This document shows, piece by piece, positions 18,148-26,711 of a DNA stretch of 64,000 nt; the first letter of the stretch is position 1; each line of letters opens with the position of its first letter. The notes under the pieces were generated by a model. The model worked only from the letters and a program-made list of their open reading frames with translations. It did not search any database and was not told where the DNA came from. Position numbers and translations under genes: made by a program. Source of the stretch: JAFIFT01 sp020051095. GTDB taxonomy: Bacteria > Pseudomonadota > Gammaproteobacteria > Legionellales > Legionellaceae. The stretch spans positions 62,001-126,000 of the forward strand of contig NZ_CAXMZT010000011.1 of NCBI RefSeq assembly GCF_964199965.1, given 5' to 3'.

Positions 18148-18490
18148 CAGGATTCACATCATCGATTAATTTACTTAATTTTTTGCCATACTCAATCGAT
18201 GTGTCATAAACAAAGGTTAATTCAGGTACTTTTCTCGTTGTCATAGATTTCGCTAGCACTGAACGTAAATAGGGTGCCGCTTGATTTAAGATTTGTTTTG
18301 TCTCATGCTCATCACCGTTTAATACCGTGAAATAAACCTTGGCATAACTTAAATCCGACGTGACGTGCACCCCGGATAACGTGATCATCGCCGTCAACCT
18401 CGGATCTTTTATCTCTTGCTGAATTAACGTTGATAACTTTCTTAACATCAACTCAGCAATGCGATCGGTTCTTTTAAATGATGCGCTCAT
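18125..18490 (-). CDS. rbfA: Ribosome-binding factor A
   Basis: Cold-shock-associated assembly factor for the 30S subunit, acting on the 5' end of 16S rRNA. The 121 residues match the normal size. They contain the characteristic RIAELMLRKLSTLIQQEIKD N-terminal helix, the VTSDLSYAKVYFTVLN strand region and the RSVLAKSMTTRKVPELTFVYD KH-like core. Starts four bases inside the infB end, and truB starts within its own end. Confidence 0.95.
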   Translation of the reverse strand: MSASFKRTDRIAELMLRKLSTLIQQEIKDPRLTAMITLSGVHVTSDLSYAKVYFTVLNGDEHETKQILNQAAPYLRSVLAKSMTTRKVPELTFVYDTSIEYGKKLSKLIDDVNPDDDQETR

Positions 18491-21117
18491 ATTGTACGTT
18501 TCACTTCAACGGTTTCATAGACTTCTATTTGGTCGCCTGGCTTCACATCATTATAATTTTTCACACCGATACCACACTCGGTTCCTTGACGAACTTCAAG
18601 TACATCATCTTTAAAGCGTCTTAGAGATTCAAGTGTGCCTTCATAAATCACGACATTATCACGCAATACGCGAATTGGATTATTTCGCTTAACCACGCCT
18701 TCAACCACCATACAACCTGCGATAGCGCCTAATTTAGGTGAGCGGAAAACATCTCGAACTTCGGCAATTCCAACAATTTCTTCTATAAATTGTGGGGAAA
18801 GCATACCACTCATAGCTGCTTTAATTTGATCAACAATGTCATATATGACGCTGTAGTAATGTAATGGAACTTCCTCTGCCTCTGCTAATTTTTTAGCGCC
18901 CCCATCTGCACGCACGTTGAACCCGATCAAAATAGCTTCCGATGCTAATGCTAAATTCACATCGGATTCCGTAATTCCGCCCACACCGTTGGAAACAACT
19001 TCCACCTTGATTTCATCCGTTGACAGTTTCACCAATGCATCAGAAATCGCTTCAACCGATCCTTGAACATCGGCCTTTAATACAATGTTGAGGGTCTTCA
19101 CATCTGCATCGGCCATATTTTCGAAAATACCTTCTAGCGTATTCTTTTGACGGCGAGCTAGCTTCACATCGCGGAATTTTCCTTGCCGGAACAAAGCGAC
19201 TTCGCGTGCCTTTTTCTCGTCTGAAACAACGATTGCCTCATCACCAGCATGGGGCACTGATGATAATCCCAAGACTTCAACTGGAATGGAAGGCCCCGCC
19301 TCATCGACTAGCGACCCGTTATCACTAACTAAAGCCCGTACGCGACCATACTGGAACCCAGCTAATAAAATATCTCCCTTATGAAGCGTGCCACTCTGCA
19401 CCAACACAGTAGCCACTGGACCTCGTCCTTTGTCTAATCGTGACTCAATAACAACGCCTTTTGCAGAACCGTCTGTGGACGCTGTCAACTCCAATACCTC
19501 GGACTGTAGTAAAACGGCATCTAATAACTCATCAATCCCTAATCCTGATTTAGCTGATATTTTGACAAACATGGTGTCTCCACCCCAAGCTTCAGGAATA
19601 ACTTCATGAGCCGATAATTCATTCATAACTCTGTCTGGATCCGCTTCTGGCTTATCCATTTTATTAACTGCGACAATTATTGGCACCTCTGCGGCCTTAG
19701 CATGTTTAATTGCTTCAATGGTTTGAGGTTTAACACCATCATCGGCAGCCACAATGAGAATAACAATATCTGTGGCTTGGGCACCGCGTGCACGCATGGC
19801 GGTAAATGCTGCGTGACCGGGTGTGTCTAGGAATGTAATTTCGCCTTTTGGTGTGGTCACATGGTAAGCACCGATATGTTGCGTAATACCGCCAGCTTCA
19901 CCAGATGCCACTTTGGTTCGTCGAATATAATCAAGCAAGGATGTTTTGCCATGATCAACGTGTCCCATGATTGTTACAACGGGCGCTCTTTCAACAACAT
20001 TGCTTCCTAGATTGATTGAATCGCCTAGCCTATCTTCAATGGCATCTGCTTTTAATACGACGGGTTTATGCCCCATTTCCTCGACTAAAATAATTGCCGT
20101 GTCCTGATCAATGACCTGGTTAATAGTAGCCATTGCACCTAATCCCATGAGTGCTTTAATTAATTCAGCCGCTTTGACTGACATTCGCTTGGCAAGCTCT
20201 GCAACCGTGATGGTTTCAGGGACATGCACTTCTCGAACCATTGGCGCTGTCGGCATTGCAAAACCTTGAGTCAGTGACTCTTCTGCCTGGCGTAGTTTTT
20301 CAGATTTTTCATTGTCTAAATGCTTTCGCTTTTTGCCTTTATGGCGTTTGCCTTTAAACGGAATTTCAAAATCATCATCATCTTCATCTCGACCATGATG
20401 TTTGGCTTTTTTGCGCGATTTTTTATGGTCCGCTCTGCTTTTATCGCCCTCTTTTCGATGCGATTTATCGGTTTCAGCTGGCTCAGACGCTTCAACCACA
20501 GGCTCCCCAATGCTTGGCTCTTCCGCTTGTGGAGCTTCCTCATAAGCAACTGCTCCAGGCGTCTCAGAATCACTGGCTTCTGCTTCGACTACCTCTTGCC
20601 CCGATGCATCTTCAACAGCTGTTTCTTTGGATTCCTCGCTTACCTCAAGCAATGTCTCCTCTTTGTCCTTTGCCTGATCGGCAACAACCGTTTCCGGTGC
20701 CATTTCTTCTTGAGCTAGTTCGGCATGCTCATTCGCACTCCCTTCAATAATATCTTCAACTTGCTTAATTTCTTCTGGCTCATCTATCTCAGTTGGTCGT
20801 TGAACGTAGGTACGTTTTTTGCGTACTTCAACGTTGATTGTTTTACCAGGTGAGTGGGTTTTTGCGCCTGTGGTATGGGTTTGTCCCAGCGTAACCGTGC
20901 TCACGCTCTTACGCCGTAATGTGATTTTGCTGGGCGCTTTACCTGCACCAGCAACGCCCCCTGACTTGATATAGTTCAATAATGTCTTTTTTTGATCTTC
21001 AGTGACCGAAGCATTTTCTGAGTCAATGCTCACACCCGCTTCATTCAGTTGCATCAATAGACGTTCAACGGGGATCCCCACTTGTTGTGCTAATTGTCTA
21101 ACTGTTACATCTGCCAT
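18487..21117 (-). CDS. infB: Translation initiation factor IF-2
   Basis: GTPase that brings fMet-tRNA to the ribosome. The 876 residues comprise an N-terminal IF2_N segment (about 1-55), a long low-complexity linker very rich in Glu, Ala and Lys (about 100-270, with KGKRHKGKKRKH) and a second IF2_N. The G domain from about 375 has GHVDHGKT (G1), DTPGHAAFT (G3) and NKMD (G4), followed by domains II-IV ending VKRTI. It overlaps rbfA by four bases. The gap to nusA upstream is unusually long at 261 bases. Confidence 0.98.
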   Translation of the reverse strand: MADVTVRQLAQQVGIPVERLLMQLNEAGVSIDSENASVTEDQKKTLLNYIKSGGVAGAGKAPSKITLRRKSVSTVTLGQTHTTGAKTHSPGKTINVEVRKKRTYVQRPTEIDEPEEIKQVEDIIEGSANEHAELAQEEMAPETVVADQAKDKEETLLEVSEESKETAVEDASGQEVVEAEASDSETPGAVAYEEAPQAEEPSIGEPVVEASEPAETDKSHRKEGDKSRADHKKSRKKAKHHGRDEDDDDFEIPFKGKRHKGKKRKHLDNEKSEKLRQAEESLTQGFAMPTAPMVREVHVPETITVAELAKRMSVKAAELIKALMGLGAMATINQVIDQDTAIILVEEMGHKPVVLKADAIEDRLGDSINLGSNVVERAPVVTIMGHVDHGKTSLLDYIRRTKVASGEAGGITQHIGAYHVTTPKGEITFLDTPGHAAFTAMRARGAQATDIVILIVAADDGVKPQTIEAIKHAKAAEVPIIVAVNKMDKPEADPDRVMNELSAHEVIPEAWGGDTMFVKISAKSGLGIDELLDAVLLQSEVLELTASTDGSAKGVVIESRLDKGRGPVATVLVQSGTLHKGDILLAGFQYGRVRALVSDNGSLVDEAGPSIPVEVLGLSSVPHAGDEAIVVSDEKKAREVALFRQGKFRDVKLARRQKNTLEGIFENMADADVKTLNIVLKADVQGSVEAISDALVKLSTDEIKVEVVSNGVGGITESDVNLALASEAILIGFNVRADGGAKKLAEAEEVPLHYYSVIYDIVDQIKAAMSGMLSPQFIEEIVGIAEVRDVFRSPKLGAIAGCMVVEGVVKRNNPIRVLRDNVVIYEGTLESLRRFKDDVLEVRQGTECGIGVKNYNDVKPGDQIEVYETVEVKRTI

Positions 21118-21378
21118 ATTTTTAATCCCCTAAACGCTTAACTGGTTATTCCGGTCAGTAAAGATAGTCTTATATCATTCCTCAACCGCCGGTCTAAATC
21201 TATTTTCGGGTAGTTTACAAATCCCACTTTCCTATTGTTATTAATTGTTGTATTCACCACAACTCTCTATCTTAACAGGTGCAGGTTAGCAGATGCCAGC
21301 CTAGGGTTTCTTATCGAATTTTTTTCATGGCTGCAAATGCGGTTACCCTAAATCATATATTGTTTCATCTTGGTTATC
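21118..21378 (-). other. Long nusA-infB intergenic leader
   Basis: No open frame of note and no strong intrinsic terminator was seen in these 261 bases. The minus strand contains AT-rich stretches and loose promoter-like pairs (TTGAGG or TTGTGG boxes) but none with a convincing -10 at proper spacing. It may carry an infB promoter or a leader structure. The usual gap here is much shorter in relatives. Confidence 0.3.
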
Positions 21379-22857
21379 CTACTTGAACCAAGGCTCACGA
21401 GCTTTCATAATTAATGCCGCCGCTTTTTCTGAACCGATATCTTCAATTTCGAGAACTTCGTCGACAGACTGTTCAGCTAAATCCTCCATGGTCGTTATAC
21501 CCTTAGACGCTAACTTCATCGCAAGCTCATTGGTCATGCCTTCCATCGTTAATAGCGAATCGTCGGGCGTTCCTGATAATTCACCACCCGAAGTTAAAGC
21601 TTTAGTCAACAGTGTATCATTGGCGCGATTGCGCAGTTCATCAATGATTTCATCATCGAATTCTTCAATGCCAGCTAATTCTTCGCGCGGGACGTAGGCT
21701 AATTCTTCCAAAGTCGAAAACCCATAAGCCACTAAAACCGCAGCAATTTCTGCATCAACATCCAATGATTCAACGAACATCTCAACCACTTTATCGGTTT
21801 CTTCTTTGTTTTTCTTCTCGAAATCTTCCGTGGTCATTACATTCAGCGTCCAACCAGTCAACTGGCTGGCTAATCGCACATTTTGGCCACTTCGACCAAT
21901 TGCTTGCGATAATTGCTCAGGCTCAACAGCTAAATCCATTGTTTTACTATCTTCATCGATGATAATGGATGCAATTTCAGCTGGTGCCATCGCATTAATG
22001 ACGAATTGTGCGGGGTTATCATCCCATAAAACAATATCGACTCGCTCACCTGCTAGCTCATTCGACACAGCTTGGACCCGAGCTCCACGCATACCAACGC
22101 ATGCCCCAACGGGATCGATTCGACCATCATTGGTTTTAACTGCAATTTTGGCACGAACACCAGGCTCTCTAGCCGCAGCTTTTAGATCAATGATGTTTTC
22201 GCCAATTTCTGGCACCTCAATTCGAAATAGTTCCATCAACATTTCCTTCCTATTTCGGCTAAGATATATTTGTGGTCCTCGTGGTTGCTCCACAATATCA
22301 TAGAGATAGGCGCGAACGCGATCATTGATTCGAAATATTTCATTTGGCAATATTTCAGATCTTGGCATAATTGCCTCAGCTTTGCTCCCCAGATCAACGA
22401 TAATGCTATCTCGTGTTACTTTTTTCACTGTCCCATGAACCAATTGACCGATTTTGGAACGATACTGGTCGATGATCTGTTGCCTTTCTGCATTACGCAC
22501 TGTATTGATAATTACCTGGCGTGCTGACTGGGCAGCAATTCGGCCAAACTCAATGGATGCCATTGGCTCTTCAATTCTTTCACCAACTTTAAGGTTAGGG
22601 TCTCGCTTAACCGCTTCGTCTAATGGGATTTCCCTGTCGGGTGAAACCAACTCGTCATTTTCCACTACGTCCCAATAGCGATACGTTTCATAGTCACCCG
22701 TTTTATGATCCAATTTAACCCTGACGGCGATATCTTCAACACTTAGTTTTTTTGTGGCTGACTCAAGGGCGGCTTGTATTGCTTCCAATACAACCTCTTT
22801 GCTGACGCCTTTTTCGTTTGAAAGTGCTTCAGCGACCAATAACAATTCTTTACTCAT
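21379..22857 (-). CDS. nusA: Transcription termination/antitermination factor NusA
   Basis: RNA polymerase-associated elongation factor controlling pausing, termination and antitermination. The 492 residues show the N-terminal polymerase-binding domain (1-130), an S1 domain (VHGTVKKVTRDSIIVDLG), two KH domains (ACVGMRGARVQAVSNEL and AIGRSGQNVRLASQLTG) and two C-terminal acidic helix-hairpin-helix repeats ending AREPWFK, the same layout as E. coli NusA. Starts 10 bases after rimP ends. Confidence 0.98.
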   Translation of the reverse strand: MSKELLLVAEALSNEKGVSKEVVLEAIQAALESATKKLSVEDIAVRVKLDHKTGDYETYRYWDVVENDELVSPDREIPLDEAVKRDPNLKVGERIEEPMASIEFGRIAAQSARQVIINTVRNAERQQIIDQYRSKIGQLVHGTVKKVTRDSIIVDLGSKAEAIMPRSEILPNEIFRINDRVRAYLYDIVEQPRGPQIYLSRNRKEMLMELFRIEVPEIGENIIDLKAAAREPGVRAKIAVKTNDGRIDPVGACVGMRGARVQAVSNELAGERVDIVLWDDNPAQFVINAMAPAEIASIIIDEDSKTMDLAVEPEQLSQAIGRSGQNVRLASQLTGWTLNVMTTEDFEKKNKEETDKVVEMFVESLDVDAEIAAVLVAYGFSTLEELAYVPREELAGIEEFDDEIIDELRNRANDTLLTKALTSGGELSGTPDDSLLTMEGMTNELAMKLASKGITTMEDLAEQSVDEVLEIEDIGSEKAAALIMKAREPWFK

Positions 22858-22867
22858 AGTTGCCTCT

Positions 22868-23314
22868 TTAGTCAGTCAATTGCGCTTTTACAATGTTAGA
22901 AAGTGCGATGGAGAGTATACCATTATCTAATTTCAATATTAGATTAGCGTTCTCATCCAATGCCTCAATAATCCCATTAAATTTTCTTGTTTTATCAATT
23001 GGTTGCATCACCTTCACGTCGACTGTTCTGCCAATAAACTGACGATAATGCGCCGCTTTATATAATGGCTTTGGCCATCCTGGTGAAGATACCTCAAGAC
23101 TATAAGAGCCTGAGATGGGGTCCTCCACATCCAAATAAGCGCTTATTTGCCTTGATACCTGCTCACATGCGCCCAGGCCAACACCATTAGCGTGGTCGAT
23201 AAAAACCCTCAATATCGAGTGTTTCCCTTGTGGTAAATAATCACAATGCCAAAGTTGGTATCCACAATGTTCGACGATTGAGGCTATTTGCTCTTCAAGC
23301 TTTTTATCGATCAT
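22868..23314 (-). CDS. rimP: Ribosome maturation factor RimP
   Basis: Needed for late maturation of the 30S subunit. From the ATG at 23314 (GGAA upstream) the protein has 148 residues beginning MIDKKLEEQIASIVEHCGYQ, in line with the family. The frame is also open seven codons further to a GTG at 23335. The centre shows the RimP pattern RVFIDH, CEQVSRQISAYLDVED and YSLEVSSPGWPKPL (usually SSPGLDRPL). First gene of the nusA-infB operon, downstream of the initiator tRNA and its terminator. Confidence 0.92.
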   Translation of the reverse strand: MIDKKLEEQIASIVEHCGYQLWHCDYLPQGKHSILRVFIDHANGVGLGACEQVSRQISAYLDVEDPISGSYSLEVSSPGWPKPLYKAAHYRQFIGRTVDVKVMQPIDKTRKFNGIIEALDENANLILKLDNGILSIALSNIVKAQLTD

Positions 23315-23375
23315 CCCAATTTCCATCAAATCCACAGAACATCATAGTGTTCTGCATAAAATTTAGGGTAATAAA

Positions 23376-23394
23376 AAACCCCATAAAGGGGTTT
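23376..23394 (-). terminator. Terminator of the initiator tRNA gene
   Basis: On the minus strand AAACCCC, loop TTTAT and GGGGTTT form a 7-bp stem continuing into TTTTTTAT, starting seven bases after the tRNA CCA end. It lies between the tRNA and rimP, so rimP-nusA needs read-through or its own start. Confidence 0.8.
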
Positions 23395-23400
23395 GATATG

Positions 23401-23477
<77 letters not shown>

Positions 23478-23489
23478 TCAATTGCACGA

Positions 23490-23518
23490 ATTATACGATT
23501 TCATCGAGGCAAAATCAA
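23490..23518 (-). promoter_or_regulatory. Strong promoter of tRNA-fMet
   Basis: Minus-strand TTGATT (23513-23518), an exact 17-base spacer and a perfect TATAAT (23490-23495) place the start about six bases before the mature tRNA 5' end. The sequence just upstream of -35 is rich in runs of A and T and could act as an UP element, as at stable-RNA promoters. Confidence 0.82.
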
Positions 23519-23664
23519 GTAAATACTCGGTTTAATTTAAAATTAAAACCAGATTGGGCTTTGATCAAGTGTACCTTGTGGCATTTACAGTTTGATTCAC
23601 TGTATAAAAAAATTAGTCTAGATTCTATTTTTTGGGTCACGTCTCTCATGCTAAACAGCATATA

Positions 23665-23717
23665 TACCCGTGATCGTTCAAATAGCGAGTTTTCTGCTTT
23701 TTGAACGATCACGGGTA
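23665..23717. repeat. Perfect 18-bp inverted repeat (dispersed hairpin element)
   Basis: Arms TACCCGTGATCGTTCAAA (23665-23682) and its exact reverse complement (23700-23717) flank a 17-base loop. It lies just beyond the nuoN stop. No T-run follows on either strand, so it is not a classic terminator. The left arm plus the first loop bases recur after ctpA at 14405-14432, which marks it as a member of a repeat family. Confidence 0.8.
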
Positions 23718-23728
23718 GAGACTATGCA

Positions 23729-25174
23729 TTAAAATCCTTGGAAGGCACGCACACACATGTTGATTAGTCCAGAAGGAAATAAGCCAAAATACAAAAGTGA
23801 CAGGCAATTAATCGAATACAAAACCATCATCCCTTTATTGATGGAAATTGCCTTCTCAGTGCTGGGCACATCAAAATACATCACTTTGACGACTCGAAGA
23901 TAGTAAAAGGCACCGATTACTGCGAATAACAAACCGACAACAGCTATCCATGTTAATTGAACATCAATCAGTGCTTTAAGGACTAGCATCTTTGTAAAGA
24001 ACCCGACTAAAGGGGGAACGCCTGCCATGGAAAACATCACAAGTAACATCAAAAAAGCAAGCCAAGGACTTCGTTTATTCAACCCTTTTAAATCATCAAT
24101 TAAATGAACATTAACACCTTGATTCGACATCAGGACGAGTATGCCAAATGCGGCAGCAGACATCAGTGCATAGGTAACAATATAGTATAATGATGCGGCA
24201 TAACCAGCAGCCGTTGCAGCAATTATCCCAAATAGGGCATAGCCAATATGGGAAATAGCAGAATAAGCTAACATACGTTTAATATTGACCTGCGCTATCG
24301 CAAGTAAATTACCAATCCCTGTGGACAAGATTGCCATGACGATTAACAATTGCTGCCATTGGGGCGTGATATTGGGCAATGCGATGGTTAAAATTCGAAA
24401 TGTAATCCCCATCGCCGCGATTTTCGGGCCAGCACTGATAAAAAGTGTGACAGCAGTTGGCGCACCATCATACACATCAGGGGCCCACATGTGAAAAGGA
24501 ACGGCTGCTAATTTAAAGCCTAATCCCGCGATAATAAATACCAATGCAAACGATAACAGTCCCGCTTGACTCTGATAGTTATTATTGATTGCCATCGATA
24601 ATTGATCGAACTGCAAAAAGCCCGTTGCACCATATAACAATGACATGCCATATAGCATCATGCCTGAGGCTATTGCACCCATGACAAAATACTTCAAAGC
24701 CGACTCTGAGGCATCATCATTCGTCCGTTGTATCGCCGTCATTGCATAGAGTGGTAGCGATAATAATTCTAATCCCATGTAAACCGTTATCAAAGAATAG
24801 GCCGACACCATGACCATCATGCCAATCGTTGCGAATAGTGCCAATACCGTATAGTCCCCAATCTGAATTTTATTATCTTGCATAAAACGAGTGGAGTAGA
24901 GGAGGGAGAGCAACACACTAATTTGGATAAATACTTTCATCACATTAGCCAAATCATCGGACACAAATAAATTATAAAAGACCAGATATTTGTAGTCCCC
25001 TATAAAAAGGATATTGATTGCAGTTGAAACAATAAGCCCTATTGCGGCGATGACGATTGTTCCGATTTGTTTACTGTCACTCGAAAATAATGAGTACACA
25101 AGTGCAATACATGCTGTGATTAATAATACAATTTCAGGTAATGCGAGATGAAAGTTGCCAAGTATGTTTGCCAT
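23729..25174 (-). CDS. nuoN: NADH-quinone oxidoreductase subunit N
   Basis: Antiporter-like proton-pumping subunit of respiratory complex I in the inner membrane. The 481 residues form about 14 transmembrane helices. The Mrp-antiporter core is recognisable from the Glu in YMGLELLSLPLYAM, the Lys in GLGFKLAAVPFHMWAPDVYDGAP and KRMLAYSAISHIGYALFG. Last gene of the nuo operon, 16 bases after nuoM; a hairpin repeat lies just past its stop. Confidence 0.96.
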   Translation of the reverse strand: MANILGNFHLALPEIVLLITACIALVYSLFSSDSKQIGTIVIAAIGLIVSTAINILFIGDYKYLVFYNLFVSDDLANVMKVFIQISVLLSLLYSTRFMQDNKIQIGDYTVLALFATIGMMVMVSAYSLITVYMGLELLSLPLYAMTAIQRTNDDASESALKYFVMGAIASGMMLYGMSLLYGATGFLQFDQLSMAINNNYQSQAGLLSFALVFIIAGLGFKLAAVPFHMWAPDVYDGAPTAVTLFISAGPKIAAMGITFRILTIALPNITPQWQQLLIVMAILSTGIGNLLAIAQVNIKRMLAYSAISHIGYALFGIIAATAAGYAASLYYIVTYALMSAAAFGILVLMSNQGVNVHLIDDLKGLNKRSPWLAFLMLLVMFSMAGVPPLVGFFTKMLVLKALIDVQLTWIAVVGLLFAVIGAFYYLRVVKVMYFDVPSTEKAISINKGMMVLYSINCLSLLYFGLFPSGLINMCVRAFQGF

Positions 25175-25190
25175 TGAACAGTCTCACTAT

Positions 25191-26696
25191 TTATGATTTT
25201 GATTTATCAGCTTCAGCTAACGTATGGCTGACCGTCTGATGCACATAATTTAACATTGGTTTTGGATAGACGCCCATTGCGATCACCATTACCGCCAGAA
25301 GGATAAAAGCTGCGCTTTCAAACCCGTTGAGATCTTTTAATTTTTTAACTTTTTCGTTTGTTACGGGGCCAAAAATCACTCGTTTATACATCCATAATGT
25401 GTATGCTGCCCCCAATATCAATGTCATTGCAGCCCAAAATGCTACCCAAAACCCAATTTTCATACTGCCGAGGATTACCATGAACTCCCCAACAAATCCG
25501 GATGTGCCTGGTAAACCGGCATTGGCCATGGCAAATAGCATCATAAAGGTGGCAAATATCGGCATGGTTGTAATCACGCCACCAAACTGTTGAATATCCC
25601 GAGTATGCATCCTGTCATAGATATAGCCTACGCCCGCAAATAATCCGCTTGAGACAAACGCATGTGAAATCATGACCATGATAGCACCTTCGAGCAATAA
25701 CCCGGCTTGACTTAAACCCGAATGAGAGGCCACAGCAAAGATTCCAAAACAGCCTAGCGTGACAAATCCCATATGGGAAATTGACGAATAGGCAATCAAT
25801 TTCTTCATATCACGTTGAACGATGGCAACGAGTCCAATGTAGACGATGGCAATCAAGGAAAGCGCTATCATAAACCAAGCAAAATGTTTGCATGCATCGG
25901 GTACGATTGGTAAAGCAAAACGGATAAAACCATAGGCGCCGAGTTTTAATAAAATCGCCGCCAGAACAATAGAACCACCCGCCGGCGCTTCCGTGTGAGC
26001 ATCCGGCAACCAGGTGTGCACTGGAAACATCGGGATTTTAATTGCAAAACCAAAGAAAAAGGCAATGAAAATGAGTGTTTGGACCGATAGGCTTAACTTA
26101 ATTGCATAAAGCGACTCGATTTTGAAGGAACCTGCGTTATAACCCAAATACAAAAATGCAGCAAGCAATAATACAGAGCCAATAAACGTGAATAAGAAAA
26201 ACTTGATTGCTGCATACACGCGATTATCAGAACCCCATATTCCAATGATTAAATACATTGGAATTAAGGTTGCCTCGAAGAAAATATAGAAGACAATGGC
26301 ATCCAATGCAGAGAAAATTCCAACGAGTAAGCCCTGCATAATTAAAAATGCAGCCATATATTGTGATACCCGTTTATCAATTCCCGTCCATGTGGCTAAG
26401 ACCACAATCAAATTGGTAAAAATTGAAAGCACAATCATGAGCAGCGATAAACCGTCAACACCTAAACTATAGTTAATACCCAGCATAGGAAGCCATGGAA
26501 TTTCATCAATGTACTGCATACTATATGTATTCAGATCAAACCCTATCATTAAGGGCACACAGATAAGCAGCGTCAAAATAATTGTAAATAACGTTAGATA
26601 ACGTGAAATATTTGGATTCTTATCATCGCCAGTTAAGGCAACAAAAACACCACCGATTATCGGTAACCAAATTAGTAGATTGAGCAAATGATGCAT
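25191..26696 (-). CDS. nuoM: NADH-quinone oxidoreductase subunit M
   Basis: Second antiporter-like membrane subunit of complex I. The 501 residues show about 14 helices. Conserved blocks include GVDGLSLLMIVLS, the Glu of FFEATLIPMYLIIGIWGS, KIPMFPVHTWLPDAHTEAPA (broken-helix Lys and proton path) and KKLIAYSSISHMGFVTLG. The highly conserved HTEAP element is intact. Positioned between nuoL and nuoN with 15- and 16-base gaps. Confidence 0.97.
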   Translation of the reverse strand: MHHLLNLLIWLPIIGGVFVALTGDDKNPNISRYLTLFTIILTLLICVPLMIGFDLNTYSMQYIDEIPWLPMLGINYSLGVDGLSLLMIVLSIFTNLIVVLATWTGIDKRVSQYMAAFLIMQGLLVGIFSALDAIVFYIFFEATLIPMYLIIGIWGSDNRVYAAIKFFLFTFIGSVLLLAAFLYLGYNAGSFKIESLYAIKLSLSVQTLIFIAFFFGFAIKIPMFPVHTWLPDAHTEAPAGGSIVLAAILLKLGAYGFIRFALPIVPDACKHFAWFMIALSLIAIVYIGLVAIVQRDMKKLIAYSSISHMGFVTLGCFGIFAVASHSGLSQAGLLLEGAIMVMISHAFVSSGLFAGVGYIYDRMHTRDIQQFGGVITTMPIFATFMMLFAMANAGLPGTSGFVGEFMVILGSMKIGFWVAFWAAMTLILGAAYTLWMYKRVIFGPVTNEKVKKLKDLNGFESAAFILLAVMVIAMGVYPKPMLNYVHQTVSHTLAEADKSKS

Positions 26697-26711
26697 AACC
26701 TCACCTTAGAA

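Noticed and set aside
20316..20750. Three overlapping ORFs opposite or alongside the infB linker
   Set aside because: Low-complexity Lys/Glu-rich coding region of infB produces open shadow frames; no ribosome sites or family features.
21383..22678. Plus-strand ORFs opposite nusA
   Set aside because: Antisense shadows of a clearly conserved gene.
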